In this document: positions 45,745-55,884 of the stretch, piece after piece
Numbering within the stretch: the first letter of the stretch is position 1
Layout: the number at the start of each line of letters is the position of its first letter
Origin: Heliocidaris tuberculata
Taxonomy: Eukaryota; Echinodermata; Echinoidea; Camarodonta; Echinometridae
NCBI GenBank assembly: GCA_025618425.1
Contig: CM046842.1
Location: 31,544,885-31,608,884 of the forward strand
Direction of reading: 5' to 3'
DNA: 64,000 nucleotides
Notes under the pieces: model-generated
The model's database searches: none
What the model saw: the letters and a program-made list of their open reading frames with translations, nothing else
Told to the model about the DNA's origin: nothing
Made by a program: the position numbers and the translations under genes

Positions 45745-46440
45745 CAGAAGTTACATAATTATCTGGGAAACTTGCTGCCCAAATGTATGGATATTCTGGC
45801 ACGTCACTGCCCGAATATGATGTGGTGGTTGCCCCGAATATTGGAACTTTTAAAATCCTCGGGGGGGGGGGGGGGCTGCATCCTATTGCCGTAGGAGACG
45901 CCTTTTGAATGAATATCAACTTTTTCAATTTCTAAATGATAGCGAGTGAGCGAGCAAAATTTGTTTTTAACTTTTCGTAGTGAAAGTTACATACACAAGT
46001 TACATAATATTATTATCTTGGAACCTTGCAACGCTTCACATTATAATAATGGATATTCCAGCACCTCCCTGCCGGAATATGAATATCGGAACTTTGAAAA
46101 TACTCTAGGGGGAGGGGGGGGGGGGGGACTGCAGCCCATTGCCGGGGGAGGACGCCTTTTGCCCGATTATCTACCTGTCAATTTTTATTTTTTGCGAGCG
46201 AGCGTAGGGAGCGAGCAATTGAAAAAAAACAAACCAACAAACTTTTTCGTAGTGAAAATGTACAAAAGTTACATACACAAGTTACATAATATCTGGGAAC
46301 CTTGCTCCCCAAGTATTTGGATATTCTAGCACCTTGCTGCCCGAATATGAATATCGGAACTCTGAAAATTCGGGGGGGGGGGGGGCGCAGCCCATTGCCG
46401 AAGGGGGACGCCCGAATATTGACATTCCAGTGTCCTTGCG
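45745..46440 (+). repeat. Three tandem units of a ~270-bp dispersed repeat
   Basis: Each unit runs GTTACATAAT, CTGGGAACCTTGC, GGATATTC(T/C)(A/G)GCAC, CTGCCCGAATATGA, GGAACT, a G run, GCAGCCCATTGCCG and GACGCCTTTTG. The first two are separated by TTTTTCGTAGTGAAA-type sequence. A related single copy lies at 8490-8760. Confidence 0.8.
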
Positions 46441-46740
46441 ATTCTTTCCTTTTCTTTTCCTTCTTTTCTTTCTTTTTTTGTTTTCCTTTCCTTTCCCTTT
46501 TCTGTTTTTTCTTTCCTTTTTTCCTTTTCCTTTCTCTTTTCTCCTTTTCCGTATCTCTTTCCTCTTCCATCTCCCTTTCCCTCTCCTTTTTTTGCAGACA
46601 GAGGTGGCCCTTTTGCCGACAAAGTCTTTGAGAAGGGGTGGGGGTGGGGGGAATGTGACACCCTCAGATCCCCAGACCCCCACTAGCGACACCCCTGCAC
46701 CTAATGATTTTTCAGTTAAGCAGTACAATTCATGCCAGAT
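46441..46740. repeat. CT-rich block plus TGTCGGCAAA-family repeat (reverse)
   Basis: The pyrimidine-rich tract 46441-46590 and TTTGCCGACAAAGTCTTTG, GGGGAATGTGACACCC mirror the arrangement at 7060-7320 in the opposite orientation. Lys/Arg/Glu-rich frames across it are artefacts. Confidence 0.65.
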
Positions 46741-46945
46741 TAAGCAGTGAGCAATAGCCCCCTAGCTCATAATGACGGCGGCTGCTGGAGTTGTAACACA
46801 AATGTTTGTTAGTGTAGATGGATACTCCAGGTGTCCGCCGAAAGTCGATATTGAGTGCCAAATCCCAAACCTGCATGCGCTACGCCGTCGCATCCTGCTT
46901 AAAGGGTTTGCGTCTGTGCCTAGAGCTTGCCCCTGGACCAGTCCT

Positions 46946-47093
46946 GGGGCCCGTTGCACAAAACTTGCGTTTAATCGCAACTCCTAAAAATCAAACGCAA
47001 GTCCTAAATGCGCACTCCTGATTGGCTGAAAACAAAGTTGCGTTTGATTTTTCCGAGTTGCGTTCAAACGCAAGTTTTGTGCAACGGGCCCCT
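46946..47093. mobile_element. Palindromic MITE with GGGCCCGTTGCACAAAAC ends
   Basis: GGGGCCCGTTGCACAAAACT and AGTTTTGTGCAACGGGCCCC-like ends are inverted copies. The centre contains CTCCTGATTGGCTGAAAAC, sharing only the GATTGGCTGA piece with the other small MITEs. Confidence 0.85.
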
Positions 47094-47165
47094 GTTCGTT
47101 TATATACCTGAATGGCCTTGCACGGAGCAATATTGAAATAGCGCTTCGTGTGTGCCGAACCTTAA

Positions 47166-47580
47166 AGAGAAAGTCTGAGTTGTTGAAAGGTGAAAAACGA
47201 TTTGTGAGCGTTCTCATTCCTTTTATTTCAGTTAGGAAGAACATCATAGCAGAAACATCCCCTGAAAAGAATTGCTATTACACTGCCTTCATATTCGAAA
47301 TATGACTAGAAATAGCTGCAATGTTGGGGCCGAGCCACTTATGTGTGTAGTCCCATACCGATTTCTGTGTGCGGTACATGTGCTTTACAGGGAGACTGGG
47401 TCAATTTCTAATCTATTTTGATGATTCCAAAACCTCACAATATACACCAGTTCAGGGGCGGATCCAGGATTTCGTATAAGGGGGGGGCACACAAATGCAG
47501 GATTGTCAACTTTGGGAAACTGCTTGGAGGGAGACCCATATTTTTTTGGTCTCTCGCCAGCCCTCCAAAAGTCGCTCAGT

Positions 47581-47624
<44 letters not shown>

Positions 47625-47943
47625 GGAGAGCAAAAAAAAAATTTTCGCCAGCCCTCCAAAAGTCGCTCAGTGGGGGGGGGGGGTTATGGGGTCCAGTTCC
47701 CCTCCATAATTCTCTGACAAGCAAAAAAAAAAAAAAAAAAAAAAAAGGTTTTCTGCTCGAAAAGGGGGGGGGGGGCACATTGCATTGTTTTCCCTCAAAA
47801 GGGGGGGGGGGGGCACGGGCCGGGATTGCCCCCCTGGATCCGCCACTGCACCAGTTCTTATGTAGACATGGTCAACCTTTCCCAATTGTTTTGAGACCGT
47901 TTCTTTCACAGTGTAACTACATGGCCAGAACTCAACTTTATCT
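47166..47943. mobile_element. Family B palindromic MITE (reverse), split by a hAT-like element
   Basis: AGAGAAAGTCTGAGTTG follows TTAA (47162-47165) and CCAGAACTCAACTTTATCT precedes TTAA (47944-47947). The continuity is interrupted by the precise insertion at 47453-47848. Confidence 0.8.
47453..47848. mobile_element. hAT-like element, GGCGGATCCAGG family, copy 3, exact 8-bp duplication
   Basis: Ends CAGGGGCGGATCCAGG and CCTGGATCCGCCACTG lie between exact CACCAGTT duplications (47445-47452, 47849-47856). Two related pieces (TCGCCAGCCCTCCAAAAGTC, at about 47554 and 47645) lie on either side of a 43-base G run (47581-47623). Confidence 0.9.
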
Positions 47944-47949
47944 TTAAGC

Positions 47950-48430
47950 CCGGGCCGGCTGACACAAAGCGTCACTTCCTGAAGTTAGAACCGCGTCAGT
48001 AACTTGTATGTCTTTTGCGCGTCATGGAAGATTAAGTGAGTACACAATGAATAGTACAAACAGTACTATTTTTTTTTAATAATCTTTTGCAACTTTTATT
48101 GGTTTTCATGATCTACATAACAACAAAAATCACATTATAATCAAACAAACTAATCAATGATTGACATATAAAGAACATTAACAATCTTAATTGTAGGTTT
48201 AGTTTTTCAGGGTTACACCATGTAAGGGGAGCAATCATTCAGCGAAAAATCTGGCCCTTGTTCTTTATTCAGAGAAAACAATGGCACCGTCCGGTGCTTT
48301 CTCTGTTTAGAGGAATTATAGCGCCACCATTGTCCAGAATGAGAATGCAGCCGTGAATAGAATTCGCGGGCATTTCCGATTGGCGCCAATCAGGCTGTGA
48401 ATCGGATCCCTCCGTAGGCAATAAATAGCC
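47950..48430. other. No gene seen
   Basis: Mixed sequence. 48060-48240 resembles a LINE-like or mRNA-derived 3' end (ACTTTTATTGGTTTTCATGA), but this is weak. Confidence 0.35.
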
Positions 48431-48433
48431 TCC

Positions 48434-48640
48434 ACTGGGCGTTGTGGCGTGCGCCTGTAATCCAGCTAACAGTGGAAGTTATAAACTGATTCAGCGGACC
48501 CAGGTTCGAAACTGAGTCACGTCTTTCGGATGGTGACGTTAAAGGTCGGTCCCCAGACGTAAATAATCATATCTGATTGATACACGTCTGTAAAAACCCA
48601 ATTACACACACAGTGTTCTAGTCATTCTCCTGATGACGAT
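48434..48640 (+). mobile_element. SINE with a 7SL RNA-like head
   Basis: 48437-48468 reads CTGGGCGTTGTGGCGTGCGC followed by CTGTAATCCAGCTAAC, which closely matches the conserved 5' Alu-domain of signal recognition particle RNA. A box B-like GGTTCGAAACTGAG is at 48503-48516. Then comes CGTCTTTCGGATGGTGACGTT, which resembles a core found in several metazoan SINEs. The combination suggests a Pol III-driven SINE derived from 7SL RNA, or a 7SL pseudogene joined to a SINE body. Confidence 0.6.
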
Positions 48641-49920
48641 CAGAGCATACTGATCGAAACGTCGAGAACCACAGAGCTCTTAGCGGAGCTCACCAGCCCA
48701 TTTTCAGGGATCTTATTCCTTGAATAATTGTAATTAACAATCTTGCAAAAAACAACAACAACAAAACAATTTAATGGTGGGTAACAACTTTACTACTGGG
48801 ACCGTCTACAACAGATGTTCAATAGGGGACCACTTTCTATAATGAAGGTGTTCTTTATTCTTTCCCTTTGCAATAATTAATTCTGTATATTTGATGTTTC
48901 GAATAAGAGCAATAAGACCACCTAAATTGACTACCGAGTTTTTACATTTCTGATTATAATTTTTATATGTATCTTTTATATAACAATACTAGATGGTTCA
49001 ACAACATCCTGTGAGGTCCTTTCCAGTCTTTTATGAATCCCAACATTACTCTTCTCTGAGTAAAATCCTCAAACGAAGCATGGAATTTTAATCCAATTCT
49101 GTCCACAAACTCATGTCTTAACAAACATTACTAATAATAAGTAATACTTCATTGCCTTCACAGGCTTGATTAGTGCAGGCATTGACGCAATCAAACTGAC
49201 GCTTCGTTAAAGCCGGGTTTCAGTTTGATTTGATATGATAACGCTATATACGGATCAGTTCCTACAAAACCAATCAGACCTATATTAGCCAAGTAGGCCT
49301 CCAGACACCTAATATCACGGGCATAGCAAGAATTGTTGAAGAAGGGGGGGGGGGGGGGGAGGGGGGGGGGGACATGAATTCACAGAGTCACATAGTTACA
49401 CAAACACACACACACACACACACACACCCCACACACAACCATTACTCTCGAGGACAGCTATTGTTCCTCTATTATTCTCCTGTCCTCGGAAAGCTGACGG
49501 AATAAGGCTCAAATCTATTGTTTGGCGTCCGAGGACTATTGTTCAACTTCCGAGGACTATTGTTCTCAGGAATTTTTCTTTGTTCACCGTCCTCGCTCAT
49601 ACGGCTATACCTGTCCACACGCACACACACACGTGCGCGCGCACCCCAGACACCATCTTCCTCGCTTTTCTACTCCCGTAATCACACTCAATTAAAAAAA
49701 AAAATCAATATGCTTTATTGATTTTCATGATTACAAACAGTGCAAATTAAGATATTAATCCGTTTTCTTTCGTGGAATTAATGAGCAGACTAATAGGTAG
49801 ACTATGGTATTGTTTGTATTCACGAAAGTTCCAGTGGGTATATTTGTTCCCTTTTCAAAATAATATGTCAAAAAGAAAAGCAGTGACTAGTGTTATTATA
49901 GAGACCCAATCATTGCAAAA
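48641..49920. other. No gene; CA repeat and G runs
   Basis: A G run lies at about 49345-49370 and a (CA)n tract at 49405-49430. Near-direct copies of GTCCGAGGACTATTGTTC lie around 49527-49565. No exon was recognised. Confidence 0.45.
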
Positions 49921-49924
49921 TCTT

Positions 49925-50098
49925 CTTTGCTGTTTAATTTCAAGTTTCAAGTTTCAAACGCTTGCAGACAGCTTTAAACCCTTTTATGACAGGAATTATT
50001 TAAGGGCTAAATTGAATCTGATATAATTTTTAGGGTTTTGAATCAAAAGTTATTGAGCCAAACCACAAAATGTGGTCAATTGTCTCGAAAGGGTTAAG
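49925..50098 (-). repeat. Dispersed repeat with CCACATTTTGTGG, partial reverse copy
   Basis: AGCCAAACCACAAAATGTGG and TTGTCTCGAAAGGGTTAAG are the reverse complement of the left end of the 23406 family. It lies just downstream of the first receptor's stop codon. Confidence 0.7.
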
Positions 50099-50154
50099 AG
50101 CTAAATTTAACCAATTCACGAAGATTTAGCAAAGTACTTTGCTCCAAAAGTTGA

Positions 50155-51222
50155 TCAAACTTCGTGATTCTTGCATGGTCTTCTCTGGAGGCAAAGAGGA
50201 ATAGCTTTCCAGCACAGTCCTCTCGCTTCCGAGTTCGTCAGCAGGTATATTATGGGCTGCACCCAAGTATTGAATCCAGCTATCCGGTCTGTTATTGTCA
50301 AGAAAACAGCATCCATAGGTATTACAAATGAAATAACGTACGGTGTCCATACAATGTAAAAAGAGCCTGTTATAAGGAAAATCGTTATGAATCCTTTCAA
50401 TCCCTTCTTGCGTGGTCGATCAGGAATCATGTCTTGATCGTGCACGACGTTAATCACTGGCAGTTCACCAGGACCACGGTCTTCAAACCCCGGTGTCCCA
50501 TGCCTCTCGATGTCGATGTGATTGACGAACACGCGTCGAGGATTTTCAGAAACGGCCGCAACATTTTTCTGTTGTCGCGCAATGCATAATAGGCGGGTAT
50601 GGATTATGGTTGTAATAAGCATAGTTGCGAACACGGGCAATATTTGGACACACGTATGAACTATCGAAGGCAATTCCGATTTCACCATATGGTCTTTCGT
50701 GTGGCAACGTTGTGCTAAGAGTTTTACAAAGACCGAGTCTGGGATCGGTAGATATATTCCGCAGACCAGCAGGATCACGACGACGCCGACTCCTAGTGCG
50801 ATGTAAAAACGAGTTCGGGTTACAATCGTGCAATATCGTAGTGGCCTCGTGACGAGGACGTACAGATTGAAGCTGATTCCACACAGGCAAGCGATTTTGA
50901 CCAACAAAGACGAATGGTACACGAATGGAAACGTCATGCTTATGATGTCGCAGGTTTTGTTGCTCCCCCTTGCTAACCACAAAATGTTCCAAGTGCTCCA
51001 ACAAATGCCCAAGACCATATCAGATATCGTCAGGATCTGGTAGAGAACTCGCATGTATTCCTGGATCTCTTTCTGTCGCCTAACAGTCACCAGGACAATC
51101 GTGTTCATGACAATGCTTGGAATGAGCGTGAAAATACTGGCAAAGTCGGGCATTGCGTCGCCACCAGCTCTGTCATCAATTTCCATGCTTGCAGCTTCTC
51201 TGGTCACAAAATTCTTTCCCAA
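50155..51222 (-). CDS. Rhodopsin-like (class A) GPCR, intronless
   Basis: Plasma-membrane seven-helix receptor, ligand unknown. 355 residues. Approximate helices: 27-47 (N40 in MNTIVL), 60-84 (D68), 98-121, 139-160, 186-208 (P196), 278-300 (W292, P294) and 312-328. Cys91 before helix 3 and Cys173 in loop 2 can form the class A disulfide. The DRY site reads NLY (119-121), although the following PLRY (127-130) is kept, and NPxxY reads QPIIY (322-326). No N-glycosylation sequon is seen near the N-terminus. M1 and M13 are both possible starts. It resembles the large sets of intronless, lineage-expanded sea urchin receptors; that placement is inference. It is about two-thirds identical by eye to the gene at 54734, in head-to-head orientation. 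Confidence 0.93.
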   Translation of the reverse strand: MGKNFVTREAASMEIDDRAGGDAMPDFASIFTLIPSIVMNTIVLVTVRRQKEIQEYMRVLYQILTISDMVLGICWSTWNILWLARGSNKTCDIISMTFPFVYHSSLLVKIACLCGISFNLYVLVTRPLRYCTIVTRTRFYIALGVGVVVILLVCGIYLPIPDSVFVKLLAQRCHTKDHMVKSELPSIVHTCVQILPVFATMLITTIIHTRLLCIARQQKNVAAVSENPRRVFVNHIDIERHGTPGFEDRGPGELPVINVVHDQDMIPDRPRKKGLKGFITIFLITGSFYIVWTPYVISFVIPMDAVFLTITDRIAGFNTWVQPIIYLLTNSEARGLCWKAIPLCLQRRPCKNHEV

Positions 51223-51244
51223 AGAAGACTCAAATCAGCTAGTA

Positions 51245-51535
51245 TCAAATCAGTTGAATCGAAATGAAATGAAACGAAACAAAAATTAAGTCGATTGGGA
51301 CCAATGAAGTCAAATGAAATGAAATTAACACAAATTGAATAGAATGTAATGAAATCAAATAGTATGGAATGGAATGAAATGAAATGAAATGAAATGAAAT
51401 GGAATTGAATGAAATCAAATGAAATGAAATCAAATCATATGGGATAAAATTGAATGGAATGGAATGAGATGAAAAGTAATGAAATGAAATGAAATGAAAT
51501 GAAATAAAAATGAAATGAAATCAAATGAAATCAAA
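51245..51535. repeat. (GAAAT)n-type pentamer repeat upstream of the receptor
   Basis: Degenerate AATGAAATGAAATG arrays begin about 20 bp before the start codon of the minus-strand receptor and would lie in its 5' untranslated or promoter region. Confidence 0.9.
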
Positions 51536-52530
51536 CTTAACATCAACCAAGTAGGCCTTCCTTTTCTTAGTCTCAAAATCATAGTTATACATTCGACCAT
51601 CAATAAGTGTCCAAAGCGAAGGCGATAATTCTAAAGTGCAGGATTCTTGATAACGCTCATATTGATTAAAACTTCTGTGATACTTGTAGAAGACCATCCA
51701 CGGTCTACCTTTTTATCTGATTTTTGTTCATGCTATCGTAGACAGAAAGAAAGATGAGAGCACCAACAACAAAAACAACAAATCAAGAAATAATGGCAAC
51801 TCGTCTGTGATAGGCCTATATCATAATTAACGTCATAACTAAGCTTGATGTTTAGTTTAATAATTATACCGGGCTGCCTAGCATCAATGGATATTATACG
51901 GATTTAAGGCATATTACTTTCGGTAAACAATAAATAGGTCATATTCGATCAGCGAATAAATACATTTGACTGACAACTTGATTAAGATTTTGAGCTGTTT
52001 ACTCGTTTCTTAGATAAAAATACATTACTTGAGACTTCGCGTTCTGAAAACCTCACTGCCCGCTGAGGACAAAAGTGTTTACATTTACGATTTCAAAAGA
52101 AACGAGTACTCAGTTATTTTATAGTCTCTTTCATGTGCACGGAAATAAGGGGGGGGGGGGGCTGCCACTTAATTTTTAGATTTTTTTTTTTTTACCACAC
52201 GTTCAAAGCCCCAGCATAGAAATAAAATATTAAGCTCGTTCGCGTGCTCAGCCCCCTGCCCTTTAAAGAACGCTCTGCGGCCCCTGTCTCTTTATTGAAA
52301 TGTAAACAAATTTACTGGATAAATATCACTTCAACTGCCGTTTTTCAATTTAAAAAAAAATACAGACGTAACCATGGTTACATTTCGTCGTGTTCCCGGC
52401 ATGAGGGCGTGAAACTGATCTTTGTAATAAACATGATAAACGGGTAATACTATAGAAAGTGTTTGACCTATATATTTGTTGCCAATTTAGATAGAGTACG
52501 GACCGAAATGGGTAGTGTTACTCATAGTCA
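51536..52530. other. No gene seen
   Basis: AT-rich sequence between the two receptors, with a G run near 52150. Confidence 0.4.
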
Positions 52531-52533
52531 AAG

Positions 52534-52744
52534 CAGAGGTGGATCCAGGATTTTGCAAGGGGGAGGGGGTCCCCTTCCCAAAGCTCAAGAAGGCAAAATA
52601 AATAGGCAAAAAAAAAAGGGGGGGGGTGGGCAATCACAAACACATAAATGATGACAAGAATTTAAGAAAAATAATTAACATTAATTTTTTCATAGAGCGT
52701 AAGGTTCTGGAATCAAGTAAGCCATCCCCCGGATCTGCCCACCG
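52534..52744. mobile_element. hAT-like element, GGCGGATCCAGG family, copy 4 (decayed)
   Basis: CAGAGGTGGATCCAGGATTT at the left and CCCCCGGATCTGCCCACCG at the right. The interior has G-rich and poly-A blocks. No clear target duplication. Confidence 0.65.
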
Positions 52745-52779
52745 AAGAAAAGTAAAATGTGGATTTCTAGAAAGTACTA

Positions 52780-53060
52780 TCGATTAAACACGAATTGGCA
52801 ACTCTGTGACGTTTGTTTCGTTGACCTTTCCCATTTGCTCTGTACTAAAATATAAATAAATAAATGAATAATCATAAATTTCTATTTTCTCTAAAAGAAA
52901 TATTTACTCATGCATGCATCTGTGATATATTAATATGCATATATATTTAATTTTTACACAACCCCTGCATGAAACAAATCTATTCCTTCATCAACAGCTT
53001 AGAAAATAGAAATCGATGAAACTTTCGATTCCGTGCAAATGGGAGAGGTCCTTAAAATAT
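52780..53060. repeat. Dispersed repeat related to 10640-10990
   Basis: CGATTAAACACGAATTGGCA, CTTTCCCATTTGCTCTGTAC and, inverted, GTGCAAATGGGAGAGGTCC. Two inverted halves of one element. Confidence 0.6.
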
Positions 53061-53612
53061 ACGTTACAGACTTTAACTTCTTATCAGCATGTCAGGGTGA
53101 TCAGGGAGACTTCCCTAGTTTGCAGGCACAAACCATGGCAGTCGTAGCAGAGTGTCTGTAAAGTAAGACTACCATAGGCCATGCATTTCAACTGATCCTG
53201 ACAATCGACCTATAGGAACCTGGGTTAGGCTTCTCTAATAAAGTGTCAAATTAGGGTCTATGCTCGCAAGACTAGACTTCCCTTAGATCGACACCGATAT
53301 GCATTTCGTAATCAAGTTGTCACTCAAATCTCTTCATTCTTAGTGGTCTAAAACATCAATTCCCAATCAAGTTATCCTTGTCATGCTTGTTGTGGACTAA
53401 TAGCTCAAAGCAATAATAAAAACTTAATATCACATGGTCTTAATTACACAATGATGAGAGCACATTATATCTACAAGGAAGCATGTGTGTCCTTCCTGTA
53501 TGCAGTACAGTTATAAGCTGGGTAGATGTAAAAAGCAATTCTTTACGTATAATGTGAAAGAGCACACGGTGCGTTTTCAGGCGCAGAACTCTGTATTTTC
53601 AAATCATCTGAG
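53061..53612. other. No gene seen
   Basis: Unique-looking sequence without exon evidence. Confidence 0.4.
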
Positions 53613-53830
53613 ATTGTAGATTCGACGGAAATTATACGAAATTAAGCAGTGTCAAATAATGTTTTTTTCCGCATATTGATTCAGTTTAACCTGGATTTCC
53701 CTGGAACTTTGAATGCATGTTAACATGATTCTATATTCGACGGAAATTATGCGAATTAAGCAAAGTCACGGTCAATTTTGTTTGCTACAAATTCAATTCA
53801 ATTTGATCGGTATTTTCTTAAAATTGCGAG
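53613..53830 (+). pseudogene. Two relics of the receptor 5' end
   Basis: Segments beginning ATTCGACGGAAATTATACGA (53618) and TATTCGACGGAAATTATGCG (53733) match the sequence just before the + strand receptor start (CTCGACGGAAATTATACGA, 54652). The match continues through GATTCAGTTT and, in the first relic, to GAATGCATGTTAACATGATT, which parallels the beginning of the receptor coding region. No receptor body follows. Confidence 0.65.
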
Positions 53831-53968
53831 TTTTCGCAACACGACGGGAAGACCTAGAATTCGCGGAAGCAATCAAATGTGACGGAACCCGCACTTGAGC
53901 GACCGTCACGATCTCTTTGCAGTTTCGCTTGGATAGCCTATGAGGACAAGAACTTTGCTGTGCATGCG

Positions 53969-53976
53969 TGACGTCA
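53969..53976. promoter_or_regulatory. Perfect CRE octamer
   Basis: TGACGTCA lies about 0.76 kb upstream of the + strand receptor start. It is a consensus CREB/ATF site, but chance occurrence is possible. Confidence 0.25.
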
Positions 53977-54051
53977 GAGATTTGTGCTGCGCTTTCAGAG
54001 CGCTAATTGGATGATTACATTGCTCCGTTCTCGCTCTAGACGGGACGCTAA

Positions 54052-54484
54052 ATTCTCCGTATCGCATATAGCTCTCCGAATCCGAACGCATGCGGCGCTC
54101 TAATTTTTTGGCATGTGATTGCTGGTAACTGAGCTTCCGGGTCCGGCCGGAGCGTCATTGACAATGTGTTAGAAGACGTGGTCAGCCTAGCAAAAACTCC
54201 CTTTTGTTCCTAATCTAGCAAATAATCGTGTTTTTATACAGTTGATATTTAAATGGGATTCTTCTGTGAAGCCACCCAATGTGGGATGTTGAGCCGAAGA
54301 TGCAAAACGTATTTTCAGCAGAACAATCACGCACGAAAAAAGCAAGGAAATATCAGTGTATGCTCACTATAGCTATAGACTGGAACCGGAAATATATGTG
54401 GCAACATCGTTGTCCCCGATATCGGCATCGGGAGCTGATATCGGATGATATCGGCTGATATCAGCTATATGCGATAGGGAGAAT
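54052..54484. mobile_element. MITE with ATTCTCCCTATCGCATATA ends, copy 2
   Basis: Left ATTCTCCGTATCGCATATA, right TATATGCGATAGGGAGAAT. It includes a segment of roughly 60-80 bp (GGAGCGTCATTGACAATGTG...) missing from copy 1 at 25369-25720. Sits 250 bp upstream of the receptor start. Confidence 0.85.
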
Positions 54485-54733
54485 TGGCCAAGAACCGTTC
54501 TACATTTTCAACACGACAGGAGAAATGTTAATGTTGCGCATGCGCAGAGTGATTTTCGGCTTAGCTCACCAATCTCTCCTTCCTCTGTCGTGCTTGCGAA
54601 CAACTCACTAATGAAAGCAACCGGAGAACATGATAAAATTACGATATACTCGACGGAAATTATACGAATTTATTGGAAGTGCCATATTGTGTTTTCTGCA
54701 AATTTGATTCAGTTTGATCTGTATTTCTTGAAA

Positions 54734-55777
54734 ATGAATGCAACCGGAGAACCTGTTAACATGACTGTTAATAAGTATGTTGGCATAGACGTCAAGCCGG
54801 ATGTTTTTAACATTTCGACCATTATCATCTGCATAGTTATGAACGCAATCGTCCTCAGCGTTGTCCACCGCCAAAAAGAACTCCAGGAGTACATGCGAGT
54901 CCTCTACAAAATACTTGCTGTATCGGATATAGTCTTAGGTGTTACCTGGAGTTGTTGGAACATGTCGTGGAACAGCGCAAGAGGACATAGCAAGAGTTGC
55001 ACCATCATAAGCATGACGTTACCATTCGTGTACCTTTCGTCTTTGTTGGTCAAAATCGGCTGCCTCTGTGGAATCAGCTTCAATCTGTACATCCTCGTCA
55101 CGAGGCCACTACGATATTACACGATCGTAACCAGAACGCGGTTCTACTCTACTCTTTGTGTTAGTGCCGTTGTGATTTTGTTGATCTATAGCGTATATCT
55201 ACCAATCCCAGGATCGCCCTTCATAAAACTTCTGACACAACGTTGTACATCACAAGATACAATGGTCAGATCCGAATGGATATCCATAGTGCATACCGCT
55301 TTAGAAATACTTCCGGTTGTCGTAACTATGGTAGTTACAACGATAATCCACGCTCGGTTACTACGAATCGCGCGGCGAATGCAGAATGTTGGACCAGTTC
55401 CTGAAAATCCTCGCCGGGTAGTTGTCAACCATATCAACATCGAGAGGCATGCGACGCCGGATTTTAGAGACCGTGGTCGTGGTGAACCGCCAGCAATTGA
55501 TGCCGTGCGCGACCACGTCATGATCCCTGGTCGACGACCTCGCAAAAAGGGACTGAAAGGTTTTATTACAATTTTCCTTCTGACGGGCTCATGTTGTATT
55601 GTATGGACGCCGTACGTCATTTCTCTTGTCATACCTACGACGCCGATAATCCATATTGTTCTGGACAGGATAGCTGGATTCAATACTTGGGTGCAGCCTA
55701 TTGTTTACCTGCTGTCGAACTCGGAAGCAAGAGGACTGTGCGTGAAAGCTATCCGCCGATGCCTCCGAAAACAGTAG
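54734..55777 (+). CDS. Rhodopsin-like (class A) GPCR, intronless, paralog of the receptor at 50155
   Basis: 347 residues from the internal ATG at 54734. The open frame extends up to 54590, but those 48 codons overlap the duplicated 5' sequence, and the internal start gives an N-terminus with three sequons (N2, N9, N26), typical of receptors. Helices approximate 28-45 (N37), 57-80 (D65), 96-119, 137-158, 183-206 (P194), 277-300 (W291, P293) and 311-327. Cys89 and Cys171 can pair. DRY is replaced by NLY (117-119), PLRY (125-128) is kept, and NPxxY reads QPIVY (321-325). The intracellular loop 3 (ENPRRVVVNHINIERHATP...) and the stretch before helix 6 (PRKKGLKGFITIFL) are strongly conserved with the other receptor. 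Ligand and coupling unknown. Confidence 0.93.
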   Translation: MNATGEPVNMTVNKYVGIDVKPDVFNISTIIICIVMNAIVLSVVHRQKELQEYMRVLYKILAVSDIVLGVTWSCWNMSWNSARGHSKSCTIISMTLPFVYLSSLLVKIGCLCGISFNLYILVTRPLRYYTIVTRTRFYSTLCVSAVVILLIYSVYLPIPGSPFIKLLTQRCTSQDTMVRSEWISIVHTALEILPVVVTMVVTTIIHARLLRIARRMQNVGPVPENPRRVVVNHINIERHATPDFRDRGRGEPPAIDAVRDHVMIPGRRPRKKGLKGFITIFLLTGSCCIVWTPYVISLVIPTTPIIHIVLDRIAGFNTWVQPIVYLLSNSEARGLCVKAIRRCLRKQ

Positions 55778-55884
55778 GCCTGCTGAGGAGGCGCGATATT
55801 GACATTGATATTGATATTGATATTGATGTTTTGTTTTGTTTGTTTGTTTGTTTGCTTTTATTTCTGCGTTCTAATAACAAATAC

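Noticed and set aside
46178..46750. Overlapping Lys/Arg/Glu-rich or Phe-rich frames
   Set aside because: They are readings of a CT-rich simple repeat on both strands.
47418..47947. Gly-rich frame of 150 codons
   Set aside because: Produced by the 43-base G run and flanking hAT-like element.
54590..54733. N-terminal 48-codon extension of the + strand receptor
   Set aside because: It overlaps a duplicated 5' flank, is hydrophilic and mixed, and the internal ATG gives a normal receptor N-terminus with sequons.
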